The notes under the pieces: generated by a model
Database searches by the model: none
The model's input: only the letters and a program-made list of their open reading frames with translations
What the model was told of the DNA's origin: nothing
Origin: Neckera pumila
Lineage: Eukaryota > Streptophyta > Bryopsida > Hypnales > Neckeraceae
Direction: 5' to 3'
Assembly: GCA_963969595.1 (NCBI GenBank)
Contig: OZ018417.1
Coordinates: 20,896,501 to 20,960,500, forward strand
DNA length: 64,000 bases
Position numbers and translations under genes: made by a program
Part shown: positions 1 to 12,823 of the stretch, one piece after another
How positions within the stretch are numbered: position 1 is the stretch's first letter
How the letters are laid out: each line of letters begins with the position of its first letter

Positions 1-559
1 CATATAATCAAAGCGTTTGTCTATATAGGTTGTCTACATAGTGCGTCCGTCCAATCATTTTTTAGGTGTTTTTGAAGTGTAAAGTAGGTGGCTCTAATAA
101 CATTTTCTTAGAGGTATATATTATTGTCTACAACTACTACTAAAACAAAGTTAACTTTTTAGAAACATTATTGTTTTATTTATGTGTTTTGGCTATAAGC
201 CTTCTCAAATGGATGAGTAAATGTGGCTATATCAAAATCAAAAATATAGTAAAGGTGGCTTATTTCATGGTTTTAAAAAATGAACGTTTGGTGACAATCT
301 CACATTTCAAAAGACTTACATCTAGTCATTGCTAAGTATTAAATAAAAGTCCATAATAGTAATTGCTGTACATCAAAGAGCATACTGCTAAACCAACTAA
401 AATACCACCTAAAAGTTGACCACTGCAAGACCATTGCACCTTCTATTAACTATTCGTTTATATAAAAATCCATATCATACTAGGAAAATACTAGACCACT
501 TGCACGTACATATTACATCTGCACCACTAAATAAATAGCATGTCTAATATATCTAATCC

Positions 560-1102
560 CTATTTTGATGCTTCTTATTGCTTGAGGCTGCAAATGCTTT
601 TCCAAGACAATCAAATAGCTTTAAATTTTTATCCAAATGAATTTCTTGCATTGCCTTTGTAACATTAGGTGTTAAACCCACATTGGCCACACGCGTTCTC
701 TTTTAACTATTGATAAGACTATTTTTTCCAACATTAGGGAAGCCTACCACACCAACTGTGATTGCTGTTTTCATTTGTGCAAGAAATTACGCACACAATG
801 AGCACAACGAGTCCACAGGTTCCATGTCTCCAAACATAGACAAACACACAACAGTATTTGTTGAGGACAGAAGACTGGGAGGTTTAGCATTTCTAAGAAC
901 TAATCTACGTACATGAACTACAGTATAAAAACCTTTTGATTTCTTGAGTAATTTTTTAAAAGCTGCAAAACTGTCCGTCTGCACTAAGGTAGTCATTGCC
1001 TTGCAAAATGTCAACACTCTTGATGGACTTAGAAAGTAACTTTGCAGTCTTGCTCTTCTTGCAGCTGATACAATTTGCGACAAAAGTGCAGTCGTTGATG
1101 CC
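560..1102 (-). pseudogene. Broken nucleostemin-like (NSN1/GNL3-type) GTPase fragment
   Basis: Reading the minus strand downward, pieces of a circularly permuted nucleolar GTPase appear in order. First is a stretch ending SVDILQGNDYLSAD, then (after a one-base frame change) LQLLKNYSRNQK. After about 120 bases of unrelated sequence comes TAITVGVVGFPNVGKNS, a P-loop of the GxPNVGKS type. It is followed by an in-frame stop, then [19 protein letters not shown] and [13 protein letters not shown], where the G3 motif DCPG has become DCLG. Intact family members act in ribosome biogenesis in the nucleolus. This copy has at least one stop, one frameshift and an insertion, and both protein ends are missing. 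I see no neighbouring intact copy. The family call rests on several collinear motifs and is fairly secure; the exact limits are not. Confidence 0.75.
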
Positions 1103-1191
1103 TGCAATTGCAAAACATCAATTTAAATAATGTAAAGTCAAAATAAGATTCAATCATGAAATGGGTCACATACACAAGTCCAAAGTTTGAT

Positions 1192-1431
1192 CATTAGGAA
1201 AACTTTCAACCCTCAATAAGGCTACTAGCCTTGCACCCCTGTGGTGGAATTATGGAAAAAATAAAATAAAATAAAACTGAAAATTTGAAATGTGACGTGG
1301 TCGCATTGCGACCACATCAACACCACGTCAAATTGAATTTTTTTTTAATATTTTAAAAAAAAAAATTAAAAAAATTAAAAATTAAAAAAATTAAAAATTA
1401 AAAATTAAAAATTATATATATATATTTTCAA

Positions 1432-1466
<35 letters not shown>

Positions 1467-1545
1467 CATTTTCTGTAATTGCACCTCGCGGGTGCCGAAA
1501 ATCGCGCACTCGTAGCCTTATTGAGGCCTAAAATTTTTTGTAATG
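1192..1545. mobile_element. CATTAG-ended non-autonomous element (copy 1)
   Basis: The left end reads CATTAGGAAAACTTTC then CCTCAATAAGGCTAC. The right end is the inverse, GTAGCCTTATTGAGG then ...TTTTTTGTAATG. Between them are A/T homopolymer runs, an (ATT)n microsatellite near 1431-1466 and a GC-rich hairpin core around 1290-1328 (GTGGTCGC and GCGACCAC arms). The ends match the other CATTAGAG elements of the window, but the core differs. No open frame. Confidence 0.7.
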
Positions 1546-2920
1546 CTAGCTATTGGCTGCTAATTTCTAATTGCAACAACTCCCAAACTCAGGTTTGACA
1601 CAAATTATGTTGAATGCACGAGTGAAGATATGGCAAAAGCAATAAACAAACAATTCCACAATACAATTAAAAAACCAACTAGATTCAACCATGAAATCTG
1701 ATATACATGTAAACTAGCCTGGCATTGGTACTTGCAACAAATAGTAACTTTCTAACAACAAAAATGATTCAATCCCAAAACTATACTCCCTAAACCTAGC
1801 TGCTTGAGTCTCCCTAGTGAAGTTCAAATCAATGCAAATAGAGGTTTGAAATTAATTTTGCACCAATCAAGCCAAAATATGCAAACTGCAAACAACCATC
1901 CTTACTGTGCACGTCGCAAGGCTTGCAATATAGCCCTCTCTGTGCACCTTCGTAAACAATACTATGCCACTCATTCCACCAACTTGCTCTACCAAAGAAC
2001 TAACGGTTTCCTTGCTCTAGAGATCCTAAACACTAATGACTAATGGCTAGTGCCTAATGCTTCCAAGCCTCCAACTCCTCTAAGTCTCCAACCGTCAATT
2101 TCTACAAGCGCCTTCCCAAAGTAATTATTCGCAGATTAGGTGAATCCTATGTATTAAAGAGGTGCAGGTTGGCAAAGAGGTAAAGTGTTTGAATGCTTGG
2201 CCACTCACCTACAAAAATGAAAACTTGTTGTCAGCAATGTTCCTTGTCTGTACTCTTACTACATGAGCTTGATCAATGGCAAAAAAATCTGACAGGTTAG
2301 ATAGGGCCAGCGCTTGCTAATTTGGCATGAAATTTTCATGAAGGCAATTGGGCGACTGGACATTTTGAATTCTTCTATGTTATTATAGTAAGGCCGCTTA
2401 ATGGTTACTAATTTCGTTATTAGGCACGATTTTGCCAGTAAAAAAATGACTGTGTCCGTTTATATAATCCATCCATATAGTTTGCTTGCATGGGTAGTTT
2501 GGGGGTATACAAACCTAACTTGGACGCTTATTTCTTCCTATTGCATGTATGCTTTCACTGATGAGCTCTTTATTTAGAGCAAAACTAGTTTCGATATAAA
2601 GCCCTTATTTTATTTGAGCATAGATTTAGTGTCATGTTTTTTTGTATTGGGGTTTGCAAACAATTTGTTTGTAATAGTGTGGCATGCTAATAAATCCTAA
2701 ATCGTATTGGGTTTTACAATTTTTTGTTTGTATTGATTTTATATGCTAATAAACCCCAAACATTGTTGTAAATCCTTAGGAACCTGTTGTTAAACCCTAC
2801 CACAATTAGCCTTTTCTTCTAGTTTTACCTGATGTCAATGTTCCAAAGTTCCTATGTCAGAGGAGCGTCACCTTCTTGTAATGGGGCCCATAAAAATGCA
2901 AACAATAGTCACAATAGTTT
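1546..2920. other. Intergenic, nothing recognised
   Basis: AT-rich sequence with only short open frames (for example 1804-2043) that resemble no family I know and have no splice context. No RNA gene, array or clear transposon end was seen. Confidence 0.5.
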
Positions 2921-3088
2921 GTTGATGTAAATCATCACTCCAATTTCCTTTCGAGTACTCTAATTTGTACATCTCCTTCTCTTTTCAGTGTCAATACATG
3001 TCATTGTGGTTACCCTCTTTACCATTGTGATCTTAGCCCAGTGAAGGTTTGATGCAAAGCTCCTTTCTTTGCATAAGATTGGGACTAT
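2921..3088 (+). repeat. Direct repeat, left copy
   Basis: Begins GTTGATGTAAATCATCACTC and ends near GCTCCTTTCTTTGCATAAG. A diverged copy in the same orientation lies at 3765-3926, so the pair brackets the 30-bp minisatellite. The arrangement resembles terminal direct repeats of a very small retroelement, but I see no primer-binding site or polypurine tract. Confidence 0.65.
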
Positions 3089-3207
3089 CTACAAAAATAG
3101 TCCATCAAGATGCTCCATCCAGAGGTTTGTCTACAATGCCATTTGGAGGTTTGTCCATATAGTCCGTCCATCTATAGAATCCATTCACATAATCAATCCA
3201 TTTGTCT

Positions 3208-3480
3208 ATATAAAACGTCTACATAGTCTTTCTGTCTATGTAACCCATCCACATAGTCCATCTGTCCATGTAACCCATCCACATAGTCTGTCTGTCCATG
3301 TAATCCATCCACATAGTCCATCTGTCCATGTAATCCATCCACATAGTCCGTCTGTCTATGTAATCCATCCACATAGTCCAATTGTCCATGTAACCCATCC
3401 ACATAGTCTGTCTATCCATGTAATCCATCCACATAATCCGCTTGTCTATGTAACCCATCCACATAGTCCGTCCATATAGT
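3208..3480. repeat. 30-bp minisatellite, about nine units
   Basis: Units of 30 bases with core TAACCCATCCACATAGTCC follow one another with few changes; two units fill each 60 bases. All three frames stay open on both strands because 30 is a multiple of three, which produces artificial histidine/proline-rich or tryptophan/methionine-rich frames. A related single unit is visible near 20-52. Confidence 0.9.
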
Positions 3481-3764
3481 CCATCGAGTTGAACCGTCAA
3501 GCAGCCTTGTCTACTCGGCTTGAGACTACTGTCATCTAGTCTATTGTTTGTAGAACTCAATGAACTTGACAGAGAATAGTCAATCTAAATAGATATAGGA
3601 TTTGAATCTTGACGTTTTGGTAGACATCTTAACATCTTCATGTAATGTGATGATGAAATCCTGCAGAAACTACATTGATATCCCAAGGGCTACAAGGCAC
3701 CACTTGTTAAAGAAACATTCAGCGTTTTACAAATGCAATGAATCATATTAAGGAGATATAAATC

Positions 3765-3926
3765 GTTGATGTAAATCATCACTCCAATCTTCTTTTGAGC
3801 ACTTTGATTTGAGCATCTCCTTCTCTTTTCAATATTAATACAAGGCATAGTGGTTATCTTCTCTACCATTGTGGTCTTGGCCTAGCAAAGGTTTGATGCA
3901 AAGCTCCTTTCTTTGCTTAAGGTCTT
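3765..3926 (+). repeat. Direct repeat, right copy
   Basis: Same orientation as the copy at 2921-3088. Both start GTTGATGTAAATCATCACTC and both share TCTCCTTCTCTTTTCA and GGTTTGATGCAAAGCTCC. Confidence 0.65.
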
Positions 3927-4924
3927 GGCTATATAAAGTTTCTTGTACTCTCGTCTTTGTGAATTGTATACAATACTTCTTCCATTGCAAAGCCACTTTG
4001 CTGCTTCTCTACATTTTTCCACTGCAATTGGATGAGTGCCCTTGGCCATTTTCTTCCAACTATCTTCCCAAGTTTCTCTATTTAGAAGAAACTCTTACTG
4101 GTTAGGTGAGATTCATCGACAACAAGTAGTTTTCATATTCTCATCCAATCTTGCTTATGAATTTCCACAAAGCTATCAATTCTATCATAGGCCCTTTCCT
4201 TGCAAATATTCTTTAGTTACAACCACAATCTCTAAATGATATCTAGCTAATTCCTTTACCATTTTACGGGGACAATAACTTGTAGCAAGAAAGATCTCGA
4301 CTTGATACTTTGAACCCCACTACAACTTTATTTCCTTGTTTATCTAGGTTATATAGTTTTCCCCTAGTTCATCTGGATCATATGCGTGGAATATGAAAAT
4401 ACGCAACAGATGTCAAAAAACTATGCACTAACAAAGTAAAGCCAGTAAGCATATTCCCAAACAAAAATAATGACCAAGATTCCTACAGCTACCACCTAAA
4501 GTTTGAGTCCATATAAACCAACAGGTTTTGTATTAGGATTGGACATTTCACTAGGCCAAAGATTGGATGTTGGTGCAAGTAAGAGCAATGAAAGAACTTT
4601 TGGAGGAGCAACAAGAGGTCCATCAAATAAAATGAAACAAATAACAACGTGTCAGTCTTATTGTTGAACATTTTGTAGCTATATAAAAATGACAAGTGCA
4701 AACATGATACCTAATTCCATTTTATAAATACATTTAATTTTGATTTTATTACCTAAATTCAATTGCCCAGATTTTTTTCTAAAAATATATAATTTTTTAA
4801 GCATAAATGTTTAGGAGGCCCACTACATGATATGTATAAATAAAATACACCTTGCAAGCATGAGCACGGGCATCTTATTTTCAAAAAGGCTAGAGAGCGG
4901 GCAACTTTTTACTCTCAATGAGCA
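3927..4924. other. Intergenic, nothing recognised
   Basis: AT-rich, with short unassigned open frames only. No gene or RNA signature seen. Confidence 0.45.
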
Positions 4925-5068
4925 TTTTTACCAACTATGTTTATAGAGATCTCTTCTTTGAATAGTATTGATATTCATGCTCTTGGTGAAAATCTTCATC
5001 AAGAATAAAACTTTATAGCATTTTCAAATCAATTAGTGTGGTAACACTAAATTTAATTATTAGTGTAG
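4925..5068 (+). repeat. Dispersed repeat shared with 10.4 kb
   Basis: Contains TTTTTACCAACTATGTTTAT, ATCTTCATCAAGA and ATTAGTGTGGTAACACTAAA. The inverse complement of roughly 10446-10560 shows the same string of motifs, so these are two copies of one small element in opposite orientation. Confidence 0.6.
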
Positions 5069-5599
5069 CCCTAGAGAAGTTAAGCAAATTGGGAGAAGTC
5101 TTTCTCACCTCCTTTGGCAAGCACAAGATTCCTCAATGAGTTCAATGAAAAATTCTTAGTTATTCACTAATCTCATTTCTTTTAAAGTGCATTTCTTCAA
5201 TGAGTTGGATTGCTTAAAGTAAGAATACCATAAACCAATACATACATGGTTTCAATTTTACCTGCTCTTGTCATTTCAAGGTATAAATGACTGTAAGAGC
5301 ATGTTAATTGAAAGCGTTTATGGATTGGCATGGTTTATGATATTCCTACCAATCCTTCTTTTTTAGTTTCATTCATCTTTTGGAGAAAGTGCTAAGATGG
5401 CAATTATTTAAAATTTGGTGAAGCATTGTAGTTCTACATTCATCCATCTTTTGGACCCAAAATCACTTTTGATTCATATTCATGCACTTTTTCATCCAAA
5501 TTTGGTGACTTCATCCACATTTTTAATAGGAATGAAATTTTTTTAGAAAAAAGAGTTATTTTTATTTGGTGAAAAGTGAAAATTTATTTTGAAATGGTG

Positions 5600-6094
5600 C
5601 AATCTGGACCCATGGTGAAAAGAAAAAAGGCTTGATTCCTACCTTGCAAGTGAAATCTCTTCTGAAATTGCTGGCGGTGCGGTATGCCTCGAACAAGCGG
5701 CTCCCGGCGGCAAGCCACGGCAACGAACTCCGCCGTCGAGGGCTGCGAATAGAGCCGTTACCAGTACTCTCAACTGCGCTTCCCGCCCACCTTCCAATTC
5801 AATCTTGCTGTTACAGAATTTGCATCATTCTTGCTTCACACTCATCACTTACCACGCTCACAAATCGTCGGGCTACTTGTCTCATGTCATCACCGCGCTA
5901 ATTCTTCAATACTGCGCTGCATTGCATTCTGCGCTGAAGCTCCCGCTTGCTTGCGGCTCGTGTATGTTGTTACTTTTCTTTCTCGCATTTGATTTTCGTT
6001 CTAGGGTTTGGTTCTTCTTGTCTGCATTTTGATTTTCGAGCTTGTGCTATTTAGGGTTGTGAGAGGTCGTCACTTGAGCTCAAGCGAACGAACA
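5600..6094 (+). promoter_or_regulatory. Upstream region and 5' leader of the securin-like gene
   Basis: Base composition rises sharply from AT-rich to GC-rich near 5665-5800, as expected next to an active promoter. Two telo-box-like motifs sit close to the start codon (CTAGGGTTT near 6001 and TTTAGGGTTG near 6050). Such motifs are common in leaders of plant genes expressed in dividing cells. A CTTCCCGCC near 5778 resembles but does not fully match an E2F site. Transcription start not determined. The open frame at 5632-5901 is not convincing as protein. Confidence 0.45.
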
Positions 6095-9000
6095 ATGGCG
6101 TTGCGGGTGAGATCGCGAGCGCCACAGGATGAGAATGCTGCTATTCCGCACCTCTCAGGTGCGCATTTCTCCTTCCTTCTCTGTTAAGCACCAAGTATCC
6201 CCCAAATTGGGTTTCATGTTTATCCAAATTATTATCATTTCCTTCCTTCTCTGTTAAGCACCAAGAATCTCAAATTGGGTCTCATGTTTTCCCAAATTGT
6301 TATCATCATTTTATAGCAGTTCTAAATAGGTTTCATGGGAATTTCTTTTGTTCAATTTTGATTATTCTGTGACCATCACGTGCAAAGTTTTCACAGATGC
6401 AGGTGGTATAATATTTGGTTCAGTCTGAATTATAATGTTCAACGAAATGGCTATTTCAAACTATTCTTGGTCATGTAGGGGTTAATTCAATTGCATTGCT
6501 GTCTCTTACGTTATTTAGATGAATTACTGCTCTCGCGAGGTGCACTGAGTATGGGATTCTGTGATTGTGGCTTAGCGGTAGAGGGTATGGGAACGGAGGA
6601 TAAGCATTTTAGTCCTGATTGTCTCGGTATTTATTAAGGGAAACTTGAGATTATCAGTGAGTATCCAATTCTCTGTGCAGCAGACGGACAATTGGTATTA
6701 TATGATGATGAATAAGATACGAGTATACAATGCAAACCCTCTAGAGTCCAGCGGAAACAGACTCAAATTCTTAATTGCTTGTAAACCATTGAAGCGTCAC
6801 CCAACGGTTATCCCCTTCTCTCAAATATTGTCAACTTTAGTTCCTGAGTGGACATATCACTAGTCTCTTATCCTCCGTTTGTATTTGGGAAACTTAAGTT
6901 GAATTCTAACCAATTAAAATTCTGCCACAGTGCAATGAATGGAGTAGGAAAGCTGTCCAGTCAGAATCTGTAGTTTTGGTGGAGGTCTTTAGAGTTCACT
7001 TTAGAATTATGAGGAAGTCTGAAGTAGATGGGAGGTTAACTGTGAATGCAAGGTCTAATAGAGTACTAAACCTGCAGGGAAGATGCAGCTGCAACACAAT
7101 GCCAGCATGCCGTTGATGAGTAAGAGCATCGGTAATGCGGAGAGGAAAACACTTTCCAACATCACCAATACGATGAAACCTACAGGAGTGGCCACTTCGA
7201 AGCCCTCAATGGGCCTTTCCGACGCTGAGAATTCGTCTTCTAAATCGCTGCAATCCACTGTGAAGAAACCTCTGTCCGCCCGTGTCCCCCTTCGGAACAT
7301 CACCAATGAGAATAGCGTTGTAAATCCGACTCCAGGAAATGCTCCTCCCAAAGAACTGAAGCAGGTATGTAGGGCCATGACCTAGTGAAGGTTGGATAGC
7401 ACTGTTTATGAATAATCGAACAACTTTGGTCTCTGGTTTATGTTCATTGCTTTACAACTATAGGACCAAGCGGAACAAATTAAGCCTTATGATTTTTGAG
7501 CTCCAGTGAGTGGGTCAGAAATCTTCTTTTGATCAAATATTTTTTTTTGACCTAAACGTGCAATTTCCTTCATTGATTCTGGTCTTTTTAAAATTTTGAC
7601 CCTATCTGAACATGAACAAGAGACTCCTCCTGGTTTCAGTGCTGGTCGGGATTCTCCCAATGTGTAATGTATGGTGAAAATGTACCGGAGGTGTGCACAT
7701 AGGGAGTGTCCCCTGAGCAGCTATGCCCGTTGTGCTTGAACATCAATTCGTGTTTTGAGCTGATTCTGCCCTCTTGTAGACGACCGCCAAGGCAAAAGCC
7801 GCTGCACCCAAACTCGAGGCACCGAAGTCCGAGCAGCCGAAGCCATGGTCAAAGTACAATATGCCCCTTGCCGATCCCGAGTTGGAGAAGCTGGTGCAAG
7901 AGCAGGCTGAGCGAGGTATCGAATTGTCTGCCGGGAAGACTGGTGACGATTTGGAAATCTTACGCCAAGAACAAGCGGATAGAGGTGCCCACTTATTCAG
8001 TTCCCACTTAACCTCAAGTTGCCTGATCTGAAAGCATATCTTCTAAATTGAAATGTTACAGCCAACTGAAACACAGTTTTCATTTCGATTTCGGATTTCA
8101 TTTCGTTTTTCTATTGGAATATTTTGTTAACTTCCTTGACGTTTCCTAAATGATTAATTTAAACTCCTAAGGACATGGAAGCAGACACTTTGTTCATTGG
8201 GGAACTTAGGGATTAATAAGGATGTGATTCTAGAATATAAAATGTTCACACCTGGACAATACTCTTGGAAGCAGAATATATGAACCAAAAGTTACGCTCT
8301 CCACTCTCGTCTTGGATTTGCGGGACAGGATTGCTAACTTGATTCCATCTTTGCCTTAGTAATCACCGATGCTGTAAAGTATAAATTAGTGTAGATCTCA
8401 CTCAGACCTTTGTTGTGCTTAATTGTGTGATCACCCTCTGCACACAGAGATTGAGGAGCGAGTAGCTGAAATAAGGAAACTCCGCATGCCGCTGCCATCG
8501 TTCGTGAAGCCTTATAATCATGTGAGCCCCACTCCCCATTTTGTTCTTACTCTTGGATGGCACATGCGTGTTGATTTTGTTTGGGATCTACCTTTAAACT
8601 CTGAACATCAACACTAGGATTTATTTGCTTATCCTCCCTTTCAGCACTCTTCGTAGTATATGGTGCAATGAATAACCCAAATGACCTGCATTCACAGAGT
8701 ATGGAGATGAGAGATGTACTGGAGATGGATCCTTATGAGGACCAGTTCACCCGAGGCGCTGACCCTGAGGTGCCCTTTCCAGGTGTGGATTTCTTCTTGG
8801 TTGCACAGTTGTGTGAGCTTTAGGACACTCCTGAAAGTCTCTGTGTTGTGTTCCACATGATTACCTTCAAAGTCCCAACGTAGAACGTGCGTCAGTTCTG
8901 AAGTTTGGTACAACACGGTGGGTCTAACGTAGAGGTACGTAATTGAGAAATACCTAGAATGCGACACCCTAAAAGCTTGGATGATGAGTTTATATTGCTT

Positions 9001-9445
9001 TTGTACACCACCTAAAACATGAGAATCCTCGTCAGTTTTAACTGATCTACCTGCATAACGTTAACCCTTTGAATTTCTGCACATGGTATCCAAATAATGT
9101 TTTGTTGAATTTTCCTTGATGTGCTAAGAAGAGTATATGAATCTTTGACTCTCCGAATATATGTGCTGCGCTACGCTTCAAGTGTTTCTTTTTGGTATAA
9201 GTGTGCTTTCTGACCAGGGATGTTTTGGTGTCATTTTAATATCCCCAAGCCTCTCTTATTGTGGATTGTATTACCTGTGTGCAGAAATGGATTGGGGTAT
9301 GCCAAGTGGGCTGAAGGATGATTTCTTTGTGTACTCTTGCACTGAGGAGGATATCCCAGGCGTCCCTGACAACTGGAGCCTTGTGAAGAGCCCGCCCTCC
9401 CAGAAACCCCAGTTCAGGAAACCGGCTGCCCGGACCTGGCGGTGA
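6095..9445 (+). CDS. PATRONUS/RSS1-like securin (six exons, 291 aa)
   Basis: Exons by splice signals and frame: 6095-6158, 7078-7364, 7780-7984, 8448-8521, 8698-8782, 9285-9445; all junctions are GT-AG and phases agree. PATRONUS (Arabidopsis) and RSS1 (rice) are plant securin-type proteins that protect cohesin by restraining separase and are degraded by APC/C. The signatures seen are an N-terminal DEN box (QDENAAIPH, residues 11-19) and two destruction boxes of the RxxL type, RKTLSNITN (44-52) and RVPLRNITN (90-98). The first closely resembles the single box I recall in PATRONUS1. The middle (118-210) is charged and probably partly helical; the C-terminus is acidic then basic, with LEMDPYEDQF and EMDWGMPSGLKDDFF. 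It is longer than Arabidopsis PATRONUS (about 190 aa). No catalytic domain. The family call depends mainly on degron order and spacing, so it is strong but not proven. Confidence 0.8.
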
Positions 9446-10440
9446 ATTCAAACTTCGATTGTTAAGTAATATAGGCACTTCGGATTTGATTTACTCTCTC
9501 GATCCAATTTTGCATTGATCGCAGACGCAAAACACTGTCTTGTCTTCCATATGCTGTTTCTGTTTTTGATCTTACTACACATTTCCTGGTCTTTAGATTT
9601 AGTGGACATCTCTTTCGTCTATTTCCAATTCTTTTGGGGAATTCGCGTTTGATAAATCATCAGTAATTTTTGGTTGGTCAATATCTAGACCACAGAATGC
9701 GCTGTCTACACATTTTGTATATATGTACATGACTCAAACATGACATTTCGTTTTTCTTTGAAACTATGGCTTGCACATCTGTGCACTGTTGCTTCCCATT
9801 CTTAGCAGTTGTTAGTTTTCAGTGAATGCTGCTGGTATTGATGAATGTCTATCTATTTTTCTGAGTGTGCAATTGCATCAACCCTGAACTCGTGGGATTT
9901 CCACCATTCATGTAAAAACCAACAAAAATAGGATTTCAATTAAGGTCACCAATTTGTTGAGCAATCAGTTGACTCCCTGTTTTACACAGTCTAAGTTTGC
10001 ACCCACAATTTCCATTCACGAGTAACTCCAATGTGGTTTAAGTTATATACAGAAGTTGGTATTTTCTTTTCAGATCAGGTTTGTTTGAAAGATGATCGTG
10101 CAATGGGGTATTTAGTAACTGCGGAAAAGATGTTTGAATTTGTAAAGATTTTACTCAGAAACTTGTCCCACAAGCACAACCTGAAAAAATGGAATGAAGC
10201 GGAAATATGAAAGTTATGGATCCGATGCAGTCTTAAAAAAATTTGAAGCACAATGCAATCAGAGTTGGGAATTTCTGAGTTACCCACTTATGATCACTTT
10301 TTTCTTTTCCTTTTTCTTTTTCAAAAATAAAGGTTGTCCGTTTGCAAGAAAGTAAAATACAAGGGCCCAGCTACAAGCGGCCTAGGCCACGTGACGTTAG
10401 TTAAAAGTGACCCAAGTTAGAGATGTTAGTGGTCAGTGGG
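9446..10440. other. 3' flank of the securin-like gene
   Basis: Probable 3' untranslated region followed by AT-rich spacer. No further gene recognised. Confidence 0.5.
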
Positions 10441-10637
10441 TACCACTATAAAATTGAGTGTTACCACACTAATCAATTTTAAAATGCTATGAGTTTATAC
10501 TCTTGATGAAGATTCTTACTAAGAACACATGTATCAATACTATAAACACATTTGGTAAAAATATTCATCACAAGCAAGATCTTATGCATTTTAAAAGCAA
10601 TTAGTGTTATAACATTAAATTTCATTATTAGTGTAGT
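10441..10637. mobile_element. Small inverted-repeat element
   Basis: The left side (CACACTAATCAATTTTAAAATGC) and right side (GCATTTTAAAAGCAATTAGTG) are imperfect inverse complements, with outer parts also pairing. About 200 bp, AT-rich, no coding potential. Its left half recurs inverted at 4925-5068. Confidence 0.6.
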
Positions 10638-12823
10638 TTGTGAAAGACACATTAAGACTGATCTTCATGAACAATGTCAATTGAGAACAAGTAGAATTCA
10701 ACAAATTGTCTTTGATATTGGTGTGCATGTCCTTTGATGATTCTTGATAGAGTAATGTGTATAGAACCTCATTAACCATCAATCTTAGATAATCTATTAG
10801 TAGCAATGTGAATAATTTTGGAATGAATTGCATATTCTCTTGGAAATAAATGCTATATTGATAAACAACAAATTTATCAAGTTTGTGCTTTGTGATTATT
10901 TTTTCTTCCATAAATTTTCTAACAAGGTTGTTGCTTTAATTTTCTTGCTCAATTTTGTCCAATATTGACTAATTGCTTGATTCTTAATTAGGTTATTAAC
11001 ATGTAATTGGCATTTTTCACTATAACATTTATCTCCAAAACAATATTATGCCATACAATAACCACCCAAGCTTCTACTCAAATGTTATTTAGGATAGTTA
11101 ATGAGGTTCTACAAATTATGTGCCAACAATTTATGCATTTTCTTGAAATCTATTTATTTTTTGAAATATATGAATATCAACATTTTAAAATAAGTAGACA
11201 ATGCAATTACACTTAGAGAAAAAATGAACTTCAAAGTCCTTTACCAAAACGCTTCAAATTTTTAAAGGGCTATACAATACATCATATCCTACAACTTTCA
11301 TGTTTGGACATTATAATTTATTTACTTTTACTTGTGGGACAACTTCATGAATAAAAATGTCCCAAAGATTTCAACTTGACTTTGGCAATCAATATATATA
11401 CTTTGAAGCTTTTTATGAGGGACAAATAATTTAAAAATTATGTTAACAACTTCAGTTTAAACAATTGAAAATTTTCATGTAATTTCTTCTTGAAATCGTA
11501 TCAAAATTCATATGTAATAATATATGAATTTGAAAACCAATTCTAAATTCTAAATTGAATTTAGTTTTCATGTTAATTTTATTGATTTTTCAACTTTTTT
11601 AAATAGATAACAATTGTTGAAACCTTTTCAAAATTATTGTTTACATTGTGAATGCTTTTATGTGTGATTTTTTATACTTGAAAAGATATAACATTTAAAA
11701 ATGTCAAATCAAGTTTTTTTAATAAATTCTTATAGAATTAATTTGTGCTATATTTATATAAATAATATACTTGAAGTTTTCATGGTACATTAGATTCTAA
11801 AAAACTTGTTAAAGACCATTGGAATAAATATACAACTAATTTAATGAATAGAAAATAGGATCTTTGATAGATAATATTGCAAAATTGAACTTAATTTAAA
11901 CAAGTGAGATTTTATCAAGCCAAAGAATCATTATCATTAAATATAAAGTAGGCCAAGGCTTTAATTTTGTTGAATTTGCTCTAATTTGGCATGAGACACT
12001 ATACTCAAAAAAGTGCCATGCCATTGCTATTCAAAAATGTTATACAAATCAAATAAAAAAATGTATTGTTTCATACATGAATACTTATTGAAATTATAAA
12101 ATCATATTCTATTTAATATTAATGCCTTTCAAATATTTTGAATCATTTAAAACTTTTATTACCTAGCTCACAGTTTTCTGCAAATTCCAAAAAATATCAA
12201 TTTTATAAAATTCATTATTGATAAATTTGAAACCATTAAAGCTTTATGGTTTCAAGAACTTTGTCTTATAATTATAAAATACTAAATTACAATTTCAAAC
12301 ACTCAATATTTGAAACCATTAAAGCTTTTATTATATTTGATAATATTGTACAAATTCAAATATAGAGATATGCTAAAAAATTTATAATTTAGTAATTTTT
12401 AAATTATTTAAATATCATTCAATTCCTAAATTAATGTGAAATAATTTATCAATCGTTGTTTAAGCTAGAATTTAAAATATTAAAAAAATAAGAATATTTG
12501 AATTAATATTTACAAACGTGACCTTAAAATGCATTTGGAAATATATAAATAAAAATAAATAAATAATTCTTCCCTTGTAAATATATTTAGAGTAAAATAT
12601 TAGTCCTTTCATATTTAATCTTTAATTTTTGTCAAAAGGAAAGAAAATCAAGCTTAAGGTTTTTGGTTTTGCTCTTTAAAATGCAATTGAAAGATAAAAG
12701 GAGTACTTATGACACCTGTTTTGTAAATGTAACATTATATAAAGATATTGAAATGAGATATTTGCTTAAGTAATTTAGCTTTTAATTTTATAGTAGCCAA
12801 TTCAGTAAATATATTTTTTATCA
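10638..12823. other. AT-rich spacer
   Basis: More than 2 kb of strongly AT-rich DNA with many runs of A and T. Open frames are short and low-complexity. No element ends or RNA gene recognised. Confidence 0.5.

Noticed and set aside
3208..3480. CRISPR-like regular repeats
   Set aside because: Units are contiguous without unique spacers and the context is a plant nuclear genome.
3069..3560. Long open frames with histidine/proline or tryptophan/methionine repeats
   Set aside because: They are by-products of a 30-bp tandem repeat, open in several frames on both strands, with no non-repeat domain.
5632..5901. 89-codon frame upstream of the securin-like gene
   Set aside because: Composition looks like a GC-rich leader or promoter; overlapped by another frame and no family resemblance.
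6567..6600. Possible tRNA gene (TGGCTTAGCGGTAGAGGG resembles an A box)
   Set aside because: No B box (GGTTCGANTCC) follows at the right distance and no cloverleaf can be formed.
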